Source: a virus. From it: a stretch of 64,000 bases of DNA. The notes beneath the pieces are model-generated. The model saw only the letters and a list, made by a program, of their open reading frames with translations. It did no database searches and was not told the DNA's origin. Below, piece after piece: positions 1-7,902 of the stretch (within the stretch, counting starts at the first letter, position 1; each line of letters opens with the position of its first letter). Made by a program: the position numbers and the translations under genes. The DNA is taken from positions 1-64,000 of the IMG/VR virus record IMGVR_UViG_3300044712_002068. One strand, given 5' to 3'.

Positions 1-216
1 GCCCAGATCCACCACGACGGAGCCAAGATCAGACCCCATAAAATCATCCCAAAAAACAAGAAAGCGCTCTACTGGAAAGGGGCGTCTCACCCCGTGCGCT
101 CGGTCAATCACCCAGGCTCGACCCTGCCAGCAAGAGGGCTTGTAGGATATAGCCCTGCGGATGTAGCCGAGTGGGCTGCAATCATTGGAGAGGAAGCGGC
201 AAAAATCTTTGAATAG
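1..216 (+). CDS. Phage virion morphogenesis protein, Mu gpG-like (5' end missing)
   Basis: An open frame enters from the left edge and stops at TAG 214-216, giving the last 71 residues. The tail reads Lys-Ala-Leu-Tyr-Trp-Lys-Gly-Ala, then Pro-Ala-Arg-Gly-Leu-Val-Gly-Tyr-Ser and a short helix. This matches the C-terminus of Mu gpG-like virion morphogenesis (tail completion) proteins, which usually end in 'pxRxFlGls'. In Mu-like operons this gene follows the portal and minor head gene, and exactly those genes run off the right edge of the window. The call is by motif only. Confidence 0.6.
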   Translation, partial: AQIHHDGAKIRPHKIIPKNKKALYWKGASHPVRSVNHPGSTLPARGLVGYSPADVAEWAAIIGEEAAKIFE

Positions 217-263
217 TTGAGCGATCGCGTTCAGTACACTAATGTTTGGTGGCCTATTTTCCC

Positions 264-302
264 AAACCCCTCAGGGCTTGCCACCGCCACAACTGAGGGT
301 TT
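264..302. terminator. Possible bidirectional terminator hairpin
   Basis: AAACCCCTCAG at 264-274 can pair, with one bulged C, to CTGAGGGTTT at about 293-302. It lies between the end of the rightward gpG-like gene and the end of the leftward HTH gene, a convergent junction where a shared terminator is expected. There is no clean U-run, so the call is tentative. Confidence 0.4.
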
Positions 303-1066
303 CATCCTTGACACAATTTATCTTGCATCCAAGGCATATCATTAAGCGTCTGTTTGTGTTTTCTGAAATCGACAATGCAACGGTTGATAACTTTATTGAT
401 GTACCTAATCTGCTCTTCATTGTTAAGCGCTTGGCCGTCTTTAGCCTTGCAGTAAAAACGCCATACCGAGCGCTCCAAAACCTCTGTTGCCGTGCTACGA
501 ATATCAGAGATTTGTATTTTCTCTAACAACGGGTACAGTCGTTTCATCATTTCCAAGCATTCACCAGGCAACTGTTTGGGCGTCGGTGGGTAGCGTTTGA
601 GTCTTGGGGCAGGTACATTGTTACGCAATCTCCACTTTCTTAGAGCCCTAGCACCCACGCCAAACATTGCAGCGATGGCAGGCTCGTCTAGCCCGTTGCG
701 GATAAAGTTTTGATACTCGGCAACGGTCAGCATGTGCAGTCTCCTAGGTCTGCGCTCAATAAGATTTAGTCGAGCTTTCCATTTCAAAAATGCGTGTTTT
801 GGAATTTTGAGAGCCTGATAAATCTGAAGATCGCCAAACCCTTGCCGCCTAAGCTCTGCATACTTTGAGCCTTCTTGACCATCCCCAAGCAAATCAAAAG
901 CAGGTTGATACTTGGAAGCGACAGGCTTTCTACCTCTAGTTAATCCACGCTGTTTCTTGAATTGCCTTACGGAGTGTTCCGATAGGCAAGTCAAGTCTTG
1001 AATCTGGCGATCGCTGTACCCAGACTTCTTAAATTCAAAATATTTTGCAACCGTCAACGGCTCCAT
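302..1066 (-). CDS. DNA-binding protein with three helix-turn-helix units
   Basis: 254 residues. Three similar segments each look like an HTH: residues about 5-40 (Tyr-Ser-Asp-Arg-Gln-Ile then His-Ser-Val-Arg-Gln-Phe), about 67-100 (Phe-Gly-Asp-Leu-Gln-Ile) and about 113-150 (Asp-Glu-Pro-Ala-Ile-Ala then Leu-Arg-Lys-Trp-Arg). The C-terminal 80 residues are helical and unrecognised. ATG at 1064-1066 has a good AGAGGG ribosome site. It lies on the opposite strand to the late operon, just left of the sigma gene, so a regulatory role is likely. The family is not recognised. Confidence 0.7.
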   Translation of the reverse strand: MEPLTVAKYFEFKKSGYSDRQIQDLTCLSEHSVRQFKKQRGLTRGRKPVASKYQPAFDLLGDGQEGSKYAELRRQGFGDLQIYQALKIPKHAFLKWKARLNLIERRPRRLHMLTVAEYQNFIRNGLDEPAIAAMFGVGARALRKWRLRNNVPAPRLKRYPPTPKQLPGECLEMMKRLYPLLEKIQISDIRSTATEVLERSVWRFYCKAKDGQALNNEEQIRYINKVINRCIVDFRKHKQTLNDMPWMQDKLCQG

Positions 1067-1286
1067 GATCCCTCTTTTTGCAAAAGCGCCACCATCGATC
1101 CTCGTAAGAATTGCAAGCCCATTCGACAGCTATAAAACCTGCGTCAAATGCCTGTTTTCTTGCGTCAGGGATGCCCAGGTACTCCCATGCGATCGCCGCT
1201 TGCACCCATTCAGGGCAGTCGATTGATCTCTCTGCATAGCCAGTAGCGGTAAGCAATCGAAGTTGTGTTCTCTTTTTTGACGCCAT
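1035..1286 (-). CDS. Small hypothetical protein upstream of the HTH gene
   Basis: 83 residues, basic at both ends, with a Trp-rich middle (Trp-Val-Gln-Ala-Ala-Ile-Ala-Trp-Glu-Tyr) and Arg-Trp-Trp-Arg near the C-terminus. Its end overlaps the HTH gene start by 32 bases, suggesting translational coupling in a two-gene leftward operon. It starts at ATG 1284-1286, divergent from the sigma gene across a 70-base control region. Function unknown. Confidence 0.5.
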   Translation of the reverse strand: MASKKRTQLRLLTATGYAERSIDCPEWVQAAIAWEYLGIPDARKQAFDAGFIAVEWACNSYEDRWWRFCKKRDHGAVDGCKIF

Positions 1287-1304
1287 AATCGTTCATTATG
1301 CAAC

Positions 1305-1330
1305 GCGCTACATGTCATGCGTGGTACGAT
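1305..1330. promoter_or_regulatory. Operator-like sites between the leftward pair and the sigma gene
   Basis: GCGCTAC at 1305-1311 and TGTCATGCGTGGTACG at 1313-1328 lie between the divergent starts at 1286 and 1358. Nearly the same two elements occur at 38654-38660 and 38707-38722, in front of the XRE regulator at 38056-38640. This suggests one regulator controls both places. On the minus strand CATAAT (1293-1298) could be a -10 for the leftward pair. Confidence 0.5.
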
Positions 1331-1357
1331 TTTCAGCAAATCGGGCATTTTTAGCGA

Positions 1358-2233
1358 ATGGAAGATGTCAAATCGCAAACCCTAGAACTATTGCAACGAT
1401 ATGCCGCTACCCAGGCACCCGAGCGCAGAAACCAGCTCAGAAACCGCATCATTCAGCTAAACGTACCGCTGGCTAAAAAGGCGGCAAACCGCTACAGCAC
1501 CAAATGCAGCGAGCCGTTTGAGGATCTGTTGCAAGAGGGCGTGTTAGGGCTAAATCGTGCGGTCGAGCGCTTTGACCTGTCACGGGGTGTGGCGTTTAGT
1601 TCCTTTGCAATGCCCTACATTCGAGGCAGCATCCAGCACTATTTAAGAGATAGGGCTGACGCGATCCGCATCCCACGGGCATGGGTGGATAAACGGTCCA
1701 AGGTCGAGCGGCTCAAGTCTGAGGGCGTGACTCCGCAGGCGATCGCCACCGAGCTGCGGTTTAAGGGCGTGGCAGAGCTTGAGCAGTGCGAGCAGGCACT
1801 GAGGCGATCGCCCATCAAATCACTGGATACTGAGAGCAATTCTCAGGCATTGCGCGACCGACTGCCTGCACTGGAATGGCAGGGCAGTGCCATAGAGCTT
1901 TTATCGATAGAGGGAATTCTGATGGACTCGGGTTTTGAGGTTGGTGCGGACGGATATTTTGATGCGGGTTCAATTTGCAAGCAAGAGGGCAAATTACTCA
2001 CTGAGTTCAGACGACTACCCTCAACCCGAAAACGTCTAGCAGAATTGGAAAACATGGGAGAATCCCAGGTTTTTAAGATTTCTCGGGGTCGAAACGGTAA
2101 ATCTTTTTTGCATAAGGCGATCGCTCCTGAGTTCCTGATCTGGGTTAACCCAACCCGATACCGACCCGTCGTGATGAGTGCTCTGGTCGGAAACCTGAAT
2201 TCCCTTTATGGATCGGGCTCACAAACGATCTGA
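1358..2233 (+). CDS. SigB/SigF-class sigma factor fused to a KilA-N domain
   Basis: 291 residues. Residues about 28-110 are sigma region 2: the Phe-Glu-Asp-Leu-Leu-Gln-Glu-Gly core helix, then Tyr-Ile-Arg-Gly-Ser-Ile-Gln-His-Tyr-Leu-Arg-Asp and Ile-Arg-Ile-Pro-Arg, the hallmark of SigF/SigB/SigG-type factors. Residues 112-165 resemble region 3 and end in Ser-Leu-Asp. The HTH region 4 that normally contacts -35 is absent. Instead residues about 185-275 look like KilA-N (Gly-Tyr-Phe-Asp-Ala-Gly-Ser-Ile-Cys, later Phe-Leu-His-Lys-Ala-Ile-Ala-Pro-Glu-Phe and Trp-Val-Asn-Pro). It sits inside the late head operon, just before the first CGGGAAT motif. Inference: a late-gene sigma whose upstream contact is made by KilA-N. 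Confidence 0.85.
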   Translation: MEDVKSQTLELLQRYAATQAPERRNQLRNRIIQLNVPLAKKAANRYSTKCSEPFEDLLQEGVLGLNRAVERFDLSRGVAFSSFAMPYIRGSIQHYLRDRADAIRIPRAWVDKRSKVERLKSEGVTPQAIATELRFKGVAELEQCEQALRRSPIKSLDTESNSQALRDRLPALEWQGSAIELLSIEGILMDSGFEVGADGYFDAGSICKQEGKLLTEFRRLPSTRKRLAELENMGESQVFKISRGRNGKSFLHKAIAPEFLIWVNPTRYRPVVMSALVGNLNSLYGSGSQTI

Positions 2234-2238
2234 AGGGT

Positions 2239-2249
2239 CGGGAATGCTC
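2239..2249 (+). promoter_or_regulatory. Late promoter motif CGGGAATGCTC
   Basis: Member of the nine-copy CGGGAA(T/C)NNT(G/A/C) family, 36 bases before the protease ATG. TAGAGC follows at a spacing shared with the copy at 8424. GGGAAT matches the -10 type of SigB/SigF-class factors. Confidence 0.6.
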
Positions 2250-2274
2250 GATATAGAGCACCTTTCAGGCAATC

Positions 2275-3675
2275 ATGGCCGACCTTGAGCGTGAAATAGA
2301 GATTTTTAGAGCAGGCAAGCACACCGCAGCCAACGGTATGGCTGTGGATATTTCGCCTGCGGATTTGCAGCAAGTTGTAGATACCTATAATCCTGCGAAT
2401 TTCAATGCACCCGTAGTTTTAGGCCATCCCAAGCACAACGACCCGAGCTGGGGTCAGGTTAAACATCTCAAAATGGTGGGCGATCGCCTTAAGGCAACAG
2501 TTCACAAGCTTGCGCCGGAGTTCGTTGAATGGGTTCGAGCTGGGCGATACCACGCGATATCGCCTAGCTTTTATTTGCCCGATTCAGGATCTAATCCCTA
2601 TCCCGGTAAATTGGCGCTGCGCCATATCGGTTTTTTGGGTGCGGTTCCTCCGAGTGTCAAGGGCATGGCTGCGCCTGAGTTTCAGGAGTTTGTAAGCTTC
2701 TCTGACGATGAGGAGGGCGTTGTTTCGTTTATGTGCGATGGGTGCTCGTTTGGTGGGTCGCCCATTATCGCTAACGTGCTGTCAAGGTTACGCGATTTTT
2801 TGATCAGTGAGTACGATATCGCGATCGCTGACTCTGTGATCAACTCGTTTGATCTTGACGCATTGCGATCTCAACCGAGCTACACCGATCAACTCCAAAT
2901 GGGTCTAGACGAACTCAGAAAAGAGGTCTACCTGCTGCAAGAGCGCACGGCCAGCAGCCAACCAATTTTGAACTATCAAGAGGGCAAACCAATGAGCGCA
3001 GCACTCAAAAAGCTGATGAAACAAAAAGGGGTGACGCCTGCTGCTGCCGCAGAGGCGACGGGCATCGATCAAGCCAAGATTGACGCAATTTTGGCAGGGA
3101 CGGAGGACGCAAGCGATAGCGATTTAACGTCAATCGCAGAGGTTCTAGGGGTGCCCAAGTCGATGCTGGGGGGTGCCAAAAAAGAACCAGCAAACATGAG
3201 TGAGGCTGACACTGCGGAACTGGTCAGACTGAAAGCTGAGAATGAGGCTCTAACCGCTGCCGCTGCCGCTGCCAATCTAAAAGCTCGAACGGCTGAAATT
3301 CAGAGCTTCTGTGAGGGGCTCGTGAGAGACGGCAGGATCACCGCTGCACGCCTGCAACCTCGCTCAATCGACTTTGGTGAGGGCGAAACCCATGAGATGG
3401 GGATGGTCGATTTCATGGCCAGTTTAGAACCCTACCAACTGGAGTTTTATAAGGCTGATCTAAGGGCAGGTGGGAGAGTGATCCAGTTTGGCGAGATTGC
3501 CCGAGACGAGGAGCCAGCCCGATCGGCTGGGTCGTTGGCGCTGCCACCGGATCACCAGGCTGATCCGCAGTCGGCAGAACTGGCCGCTCGGATCACCTCC
3601 TACGCAGAGGAGCATGATATCTCGTTCACCGAGGCTTACAACCAGATGAGTCTCACGGGTGCATTGGCTCAGTAA
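2275..3675 (+). CDS. Prohead protease and scaffold, Mu gpI-like, with internal HTH
   Basis: 466 residues. The N-terminus (Glu-Ile-Glu-Ile-Phe-Arg-Ala-Gly-Lys-His, then Pro-Val-Val-Leu-Gly-His-Pro and Tyr-His-Ala-Ile-Ser-Pro-Ser-Phe) matches Mu gpI-like phage proteases. Residues about 240-300 look like an XRE-type HTH (Met-Lys-Gln-Lys-Gly-Val-Thr-Pro, Ile-Ala-Glu-Val-Leu-Gly-Val-Pro). Residues about 310-345 are Ala/Glu-rich coiled coil, as in scaffolds. In the family the N-terminal domain cleaves scaffold and capsid during head maturation and the C-terminal part acts as scaffold. A second start at residue 240 probably gives scaffold alone. Confidence 0.82.
   Translation: MADLEREIEIFRAGKHTAANGMAVDISPADLQQVVDTYNPANFNAPVVLGHPKHNDPSWGQVKHLKMVGDRLKATVHKLAPEFVEWVRAGRYHAISPSFYLPDSGSNPYPGKLALRHIGFLGAVPPSVKGMAAPEFQEFVSFSDDEEGVVSFMCDGCSFGGSPIIANVLSRLRDFLISEYDIAIADSVINSFDLDALRSQPSYTDQLQMGLDELRKEVYLLQERTASSQPILNYQEGKPMSAALKKLMKQKGVTPAAAAEATGIDQAKIDAILAGTEDASDSDLTSIAEVLGVPKSMLGGAKKEPANMSEADTAELVRLKAENEALTAAAAAANLKARTAEIQSFCEGLVRDGRITAARLQPRSIDFGEGETHEMGMVDFMASLEPYQLEFYKADLRAGGRVIQFGEIARDEEPARSAGSLALPPDHQADPQSAELAARITSYAEEHDISFTEAYNQMSLTGALAQ
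2992..3675 (+). CDS. Possible nested scaffold protein (internal start)
   Basis: ATG at 2992, in frame with the protease gene, is preceded by AGAGGG about eight bases upstream. It would give 227 residues holding the HTH-like and coiled-coil parts without the protease. Mu (I/Z) and lambda (C/Nu3) make scaffold from such nested starts. This is inferred from the ribosome site and the domain boundary. Confidence 0.45.
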   Translation: MSAALKKLMKQKGVTPAAAAEATGIDQAKIDAILAGTEDASDSDLTSIAEVLGVPKSMLGGAKKEPANMSEADTAELVRLKAENEALTAAAAAANLKARTAEIQSFCEGLVRDGRITAARLQPRSIDFGEGETHEMGMVDFMASLEPYQLEFYKADLRAGGRVIQFGEIARDEEPARSAGSLALPPDHQADPQSAELAARITSYAEEHDISFTEAYNQMSLTGALAQ

Positions 3676-3733
3676 GGCGATTGACTAAATAGGGCGATTG
3701 GCTTGATTCACAGGACGTTTTGAGGGGTTAATT

Positions 3734-4129
3734 ATGGCGGATTTAGCGTATCCAGATGGTGGTTTACAGGTTGGCATCGTGTCGGCTGGGGTGTTTGATG
3801 CTCAGCTCTTTATCGGCCACGATCGCCAGGTTTCTGGGGCAAATGAACGGATCGCAGGCATCTCAATGATGCCGTCTGAGGCGTCTGGCGATTACGTCAC
3901 TCTCAGAGTAGACGGCATTTTCCCGGTTAAGGCTGGTTCCAACGCCAGCAGCGTCAACCTCACACCAGGCACACCGGTCAAGACCGACTCGGCAGGCAAG
4001 GCGATCGCCGCAACTGCTGACACAGACATCATTGTGGGGGTCGTGTGGTGTGACTCACCCACCGCAGACGCTGCTGATGAATTGGTGCTGGTTCACATCA
4101 CCCCAACCGGACGGGTCGCCTCGTCTTAA
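3734..4129 (+). CDS. Capsid decoration-like protein (DUF2190-type)
   Basis: 131 residues, Gly/Ala/Thr-rich and beta-like, with a Leu-Thr-Pro-Gly-Thr-Pro-Val-Lys turn and Ile-Ile-Val-Gly-Val-Val-Trp strand near the end. Its size and position between protease and major capsid protein match DUF2190-type head decoration or cement proteins that stabilise the shell. GAGGGG lies just before ATG 3734. The role is assigned by gene order and general character. Confidence 0.6.
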   Translation: MADLAYPDGGLQVGIVSAGVFDAQLFIGHDRQVSGANERIAGISMMPSEASGDYVTLRVDGIFPVKAGSNASSVNLTPGTPVKTDSAGKAIAATADTDIIVGVVWCDSPTADAADELVLVHITPTGRVASS

Positions 4130-4187
4130 GCCGTCTGGCTATTCAACCTACTCTGCTACCTAAATTTACCGCTGGAGGATCGCTAAA

Positions 4188-5156
4188 ATGCCGTTGATGT
4201 CGCTCGCGCAAACCCGTGTAGTTGACCCCGTTTTAACGGGGCTATCTCAGGGCTATTCTAATTCTGAGTTTGTTGGAAAATACCTATTCCCCATGGTTCC
4301 GGTGACGGAATACGGGGGCGTCGTAGTGCAGTTTGCAGACACGATTTTTGAACTAGACGATCTGAGTCGTGGCCCTGATGGCGAGTACAAAGTAGTCCAT
4401 ACGGACTACGACGGCTCGCCCTATAAACTCAGCCTAAAAGGGGCTAAATACCGGGTTCCGTTTGAGCACGCCACCGATGCCGAGCGGCTCGGCTTTCAGT
4501 GGGATTCGATCGCCAATATGACCATGATGGCCAAACTCAACCTTGAGCTAGAGGTCGAGCAGGCTACGATCGCCACCAACACAGCCAACTATGACAGCAA
4601 TCATCGGCTTACGCTCTCAGGGACTGACCAGTGGAGTGACCCAGCGAGCACACCCAGCGCAGATATCAGGGCTGCCAAATCGGCCATTCGCAGCAGCGTG
4701 GGCAAGGACGGAAACATTGTGCTGCTGACATCGGCAACGTATGACGCAGTTGTCGAAAACCCTGCCATCATCGACCGATTTAAGCACACGTCAAAAGACT
4801 CGATCACCGCTGACATGCTCGCTACCCTGTGGGAGGTAGATAAGGTCGTGGTGGGCAAGGCTGTGCGCAAGTCTGGCAGCTCAGTCTCAGACATCTGGGG
4901 CAAGGTTGCGATCGTTGCCTATACCAACCCAAGCGCGATCGCCTCTGGTATGTTAAACGGGTTCCAGATGTCTGGTGACGTAAATATGTTCATGCCATCG
5001 TGGGGTTATACCTACACGATGACAGGCCACCCATTTCAGAAGCCTGTAAGACGTGACGAGGACAAAGACAGCTTTATCTATCAAACCAAGTTTGACCGGG
5101 TTCCTGTGCTCACTGGGATGGACTCTGCATTCCTGTTTTCTGCTGCTGTTGCCTAA
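4188..5156 (+). CDS. Major capsid protein
   Basis: 322 residues. The order protease, decoration, capsid and then connectors is the standard head layout. The N-terminal arm with Tyr-Leu-Phe-Pro-Met-Val-Pro-Val, the Arg-Gly-Pro-Asp-Gly-Glu loop and the later Trp-Gly-Lys-Val-Ala-Ile-Val-Ala-Tyr strand fit phage major capsid proteins of the HK97 fold. ATG 4188 has a strong GGAGG site. The family is not Mu gpT by eye, so the head is a mosaic. Confidence 0.8.
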   Translation: MPLMSLAQTRVVDPVLTGLSQGYSNSEFVGKYLFPMVPVTEYGGVVVQFADTIFELDDLSRGPDGEYKVVHTDYDGSPYKLSLKGAKYRVPFEHATDAERLGFQWDSIANMTMMAKLNLELEVEQATIATNTANYDSNHRLTLSGTDQWSDPASTPSADIRAAKSAIRSSVGKDGNIVLLTSATYDAVVENPAIIDRFKHTSKDSITADMLATLWEVDKVVVGKAVRKSGSSVSDIWGKVAIVAYTNPSAIASGMLNGFQMSGDVNMFMPSWGYTYTMTGHPFQKPVRRDEDKDSFIYQTKFDRVPVLTGMDSAFLFSAAVA

Positions 5157-5167
5157 GAGGTTGCCTG

Positions 5168-5584
5168 ATGCCATTTTTCAAAGTTCTTTCTCCTCTTAAG
5201 CACAACCGTAAACGCCATGAACCAGGTGATGTGCTCGACCTGCCCCAGGAGCTGGGCGATCGCCTCACGGCTGCGGGGGTTGTCGAGCCATCAGGCCCAC
5301 CCATGCCATCAACCCCACCCCTAGAACAAACGCCAGATGACGAGCCAACGCTCTCTGAAGAGTCTACGGGGGGCGACCCTTCCACGCCTCCCTTACTTAA
5401 TATCAACACTGCTACAGCGGAGGCGATCGCAGACCAAATCAACGGGATTGGGCTGACGACAGCCAAGGCAGTGGTTAAGCTGCGTGATTCAAAGCCTGAT
5501 AAGGCATTCACCTCGCTAGATGAACTCAAGTCAATCTCACGGGTCGATTGGGATGCCGTTTTTCCGTTGTTGACGCTTGAATAA
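5168..5584 (+). CDS. Head-tail region protein with helix-hairpin-helix domain
   Basis: 138 residues. Residues 1-40 (His-Glu-Pro-Gly-Asp-Val-Leu-Asp-Leu-Pro) resemble short connector-region proteins. A Pro/Thr/Glu-rich linker follows, carrying one dispersed decamer as Pro-Pro-Leu-Glu-Gln. Residues about 80-135 form a ComEA-like helix-hairpin-helix (Leu-Asn-Ile-Asn-Thr-Ala-Thr, Ile-Asn-Gly-Ile-Gly-Leu), a DNA-backbone-binding fold. It is followed directly by the gp36-like gene, whose ATG overlaps its stop. It may contact DNA at the vertex. Confidence 0.6.
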   Translation: MPFFKVLSPLKHNRKRHEPGDVLDLPQELGDRLTAAGVVEPSGPPMPSTPPLEQTPDDEPTLSEESTGGDPSTPPLLNINTATAEAIADQINGIGLTTAKAVVKLRDSKPDKAFTSLDELKSISRVDWDAVFPLLTLE

Positions 5585-6027
5585 TGTATGCCACTGCTGC
5601 GGATTTTATAGCTGCATTCCCCGACGATGAATCGGTCGAGCTGACCAACCTGGACACACCCAGCGCTGTGGCTCCGGTTTTGGCTCGCATTGAAACCGCT
5701 CTGTCTGAGGCCGAGAGCGAGATAAACACCTATGTGGGTATGGTGGCGACCCTACCACTCACCAGTGTGCCTGTAGTGCTCAAGAATGCAGCCATCAGGA
5801 TCGCTCGCTATCGGCTCGACTCTTACAACCCGCGTGAGTTTGTCAGGCTCGACTATGAGGATCAGGTTAAGTTTTTGAAGCTAGTTGCCGAGCGAAAGGT
5901 AACGCTCGGGCTTGACTCCGAGAGCACGCCAGTCGAGAGCGAGCGGAGTAGTTCAGGGATTGCCTACAGGGCACAGCCACGGGTCTTTACTCGTGAGTCG
6001 ATGCGGGGTTATGGGGGTTGGCAATGA
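5584..6027 (+). CDS. Mu gp36-like protein (DUF1320), head-tail connector
   Basis: 147 residues. The opening Met-Tyr-Ala-Thr-Ala-Ala-Asp-Phe, the pattern 'ALSEAESEINTYV' and Ala-Ile-Arg-Ile-Ala-Arg-Tyr-Arg-Leu are typical of the DUF1320/gp36 family of Mu-like phages, whose members act as head-completion adaptors. The start overlaps the preceding stop, and ATGA joins it to the next gene, so the three connector genes are translationally coupled. Confidence 0.78.
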   Translation: MYATAADFIAAFPDDESVELTNLDTPSAVAPVLARIETALSEAESEINTYVGMVATLPLTSVPVVLKNAAIRIARYRLDSYNPREFVRLDYEDQVKFLKLVAERKVTLGLDSESTPVESERSSSGIAYRAQPRVFTRESMRGYGGWQ

Positions 6028-6464
6028 TCGAAGCGATTGACGATAAACTCTCAGCCATTGAGGAGGCGATCGCCACTCGCCTGCTGCCGTTGCAAGACGA
6101 CGGGCTAAAAATCATTGGGGCACCCGAGCGGCAAGGCCCAGCATCTAAAGCCGAGCTGCTGTTTTTCTTCTCAGGACTTGACCCACAGCCTACGGGGGCA
6201 ATGGTCAAGCCTCGCCAGCAGCTAGTGACACTGCAATACACAGCCAACCTGATGGTTAAAGATCTCAGGGCACATCGGGCAGCCTATCCATTTATTCAGG
6301 CGATCGCCGTTCTACTGCGTGGGTTTATCCCTCCGGTGGCAGACTGCACAGCGTTCAGGTTCGGTGGGTGCAGCTATCGCATCGTTGAGCAAAAAGAGGG
6401 TCTGCGCTGGCACTATGAGCTGACCTTTAGTGTCGAGACGGTAATGCCTACGCTCAAAAATTAG
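6024..6464 (+). CDS. Mu gp37-like tail terminator (DUF1834)
   Basis: 146 residues from ATG 6024, which overlaps the gp36 stop as ATGA; a TTG two codons earlier is a less likely start. Ile-Glu-Ala-Ile-Asp-Asp-Lys-Leu at the start, a central strand region and Arg-Trp-His-Tyr-Glu-Leu-Thr-Phe-Ser-Val near the end match gp37-family tail terminator proteins that cap the tail tube. The order gp36-gp37-tail tube is the Mu-like one. Confidence 0.75.
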   Translation: MIEAIDDKLSAIEEAIATRLLPLQDDGLKIIGAPERQGPASKAELLFFFSGLDPQPTGAMVKPRQQLVTLQYTANLMVKDLRAHRAAYPFIQAIAVLLRGFIPPVADCTAFRFGGCSYRIVEQKEGLRWHYELTFSVETVMPTLKN

Positions 6465-6466
6465 CG

Positions 6467-6477
6467 CGGGAATGATG
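6467..6477 (+). promoter_or_regulatory. Late promoter motif CGGGAATGATG
   Basis: Lies 36 bases before the tail tube ATG, the same spacing as the copies at 2239, 58452 and 62259. It begins three bases after the gp37 stop. Confidence 0.55.
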
Positions 6478-6502
6478 GAGACGTAGCGCTACACGAGAAA
6501 TT

Positions 6503-7261
6503 ATGGCTGATCTATTTCACGGCATCGGCGACCCGTTCATCAAAACCAAGTCAGCACCCGCAGGGCCAGGGCAAAATATCATCTTGCCGCTGGAAATATT
6601 CAGCTTTGATTTTTCCACGGATTCAAACTCTCTTGAGGCCAAATCCCAGAAAAAAGGCATTATCCGCACGATCGCCAGTGCGGTGGGTGAATCGACCGGA
6701 ACGCTCAAACTTAGCTCTCAGTATGGCAACTGGGGGCATCTGGGGTTTTTCCTCAATCAGTTGCCAACAGTGGTTGCAGAGGTTTCGATTCCTGTGCTCA
6801 AGACTGGCACTGTGCCAAGTGAATCACCTTATGAGATCACGGATGCAGGCATCACGACAGCCACCGTGGACGGCATTTTTGTTTATTTATTTGACGGCCA
6901 GGATTCGCAGTATCTCAAAAAAGTGGGCACCACTCCCACGGGCTATGAGGTGGAAGTAGACACCACAGCGCATAAGCTGATTTTCCCAGCAGCACTGGAT
7001 GGCAAGCTATTTACCTACACGATTCCCGTCACGGAAACCAACGTACAGCGGTATGGTGGTGCCACAGGCGACAAGTACGGCACGATCGAGTTTTGGGGCA
7101 CCATTTACGGCACTGAGGATCGTATCCATTTCCCCAGCCTTGACTTCAAAACGACCCCATCAATCAGCCTGACTGGGGACGTAGCAACTCTAGAGGTTGA
7201 TTTCAGTGCCAACGTGAGTTCAGGCGATGACGAGCCGTATGTAATCTACAAGGCCGCATGA
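6503..7261 (+). CDS. Major tail tube protein
   Basis: 252 residues, beta-rich with many Gly, Thr and Val. Its position after the tail terminator and before the tail chaperone, its size, and the segment Leu-Glu-Val-Asp-Phe-Ser-Ala-Asn-Val near the end fit a siphovirus tail tube subunit. There is no sheath gene between terminator and tube, and no contractile-tail gene was seen elsewhere, which argues for a non-contractile tail. It ends in an ATGA overlap with the next gene. Confidence 0.65.
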   Translation: MADLFHGIGDPFIKTKSAPAGPGQNIILPLEIFSFDFSTDSNSLEAKSQKKGIIRTIASAVGESTGTLKLSSQYGNWGHLGFFLNQLPTVVAEVSIPVLKTGTVPSESPYEITDAGITTATVDGIFVYLFDGQDSQYLKKVGTTPTGYEVEVDTTAHKLIFPAALDGKLFTYTIPVTETNVQRYGGATGDKYGTIEFWGTIYGTEDRIHFPSLDFKTTPSISLTGDVATLEVDFSANVSSGDDEPYVIYKAA

Positions 7262-7884
7262 AGCTAGAAATAGCCACGTTTGACCTGGATTGCATTGAGT
7301 TTCAGGATCGCTACGGCATTTTTAGGCAGTCTTACGGCTGCTCGCCTCGTGGCGTTGAGCTGATGCGAGCCTATATTGCACGGCTCAACGAGATCATTGA
7401 GGCACTGCCCGAGCCGCAAACCGCATCAGCGCTCTATCAGCTTGACCCTGTGTTTCGCCACTGCTGCGATCGCTGCCTCGAACTCAACGGCATAGACCTA
7501 GATTGGCTCGACAGCCAGGGCAGGGTGCTCACAGGGCTGCTGTTTAGCTATCAAGACGGTGCTGGGCTGCTGGTGCGGTTGAACGCGATCGCACCCGATG
7601 ACGCCATGCAACCGGGTGAGGGTAAGCCTGCGACGGTGCATGATACCGCAGCGGCTCTGCTGGCTGCGACAAACGACCTTAAGGCCACGTTGGAGGCATT
7701 GCAGACCCAGCCAGCCAAGCAGATTAATGGGATGCTCAAAGCCCGAGCAGAGCACATGCAGGCTGCTCTGAGCCCAGAGGAGAAGCAAAAGGCCGATCGC
7801 GAGCGGTGGGCAGCCGAGCGCAGAGCCAAAAACAAGAGCAACCCTAAGCCGTTTAGGCCAGACGATCTGAGGCGAGTGAAGTAA
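7258..7884 (+). CDS. Tail assembly chaperone-like protein
   Basis: 208 residues between tail tube and tape measure, the usual place for tail assembly chaperones that coat the tape measure. The N-terminal 100 residues are compact, with Asp-Arg-Tyr-Gly-Ile-Phe and a Cys-Cys-Asp-Arg-Cys cluster. The last 60 are strongly basic and charged (Lys-Ala-Asp-Arg-Glu-Arg-Trp-Ala-Ala-Glu-Arg-Arg). I found no obvious slippery frameshift site. The assignment is positional. Confidence 0.5.
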   Translation: MKLEIATFDLDCIEFQDRYGIFRQSYGCSPRGVELMRAYIARLNEIIEALPEPQTASALYQLDPVFRHCCDRCLELNGIDLDWLDSQGRVLTGLLFSYQDGAGLLVRLNAIAPDDAMQPGEGKPATVHDTAAALLAATNDLKATLEALQTQPAKQINGMLKARAEHMQAALSPEEKQKADRERWAAERRAKNKSNPKPFRPDDLRRVK

Positions 7885-7902
7885 CGCCATTCTCTCAGCA
7901 CG

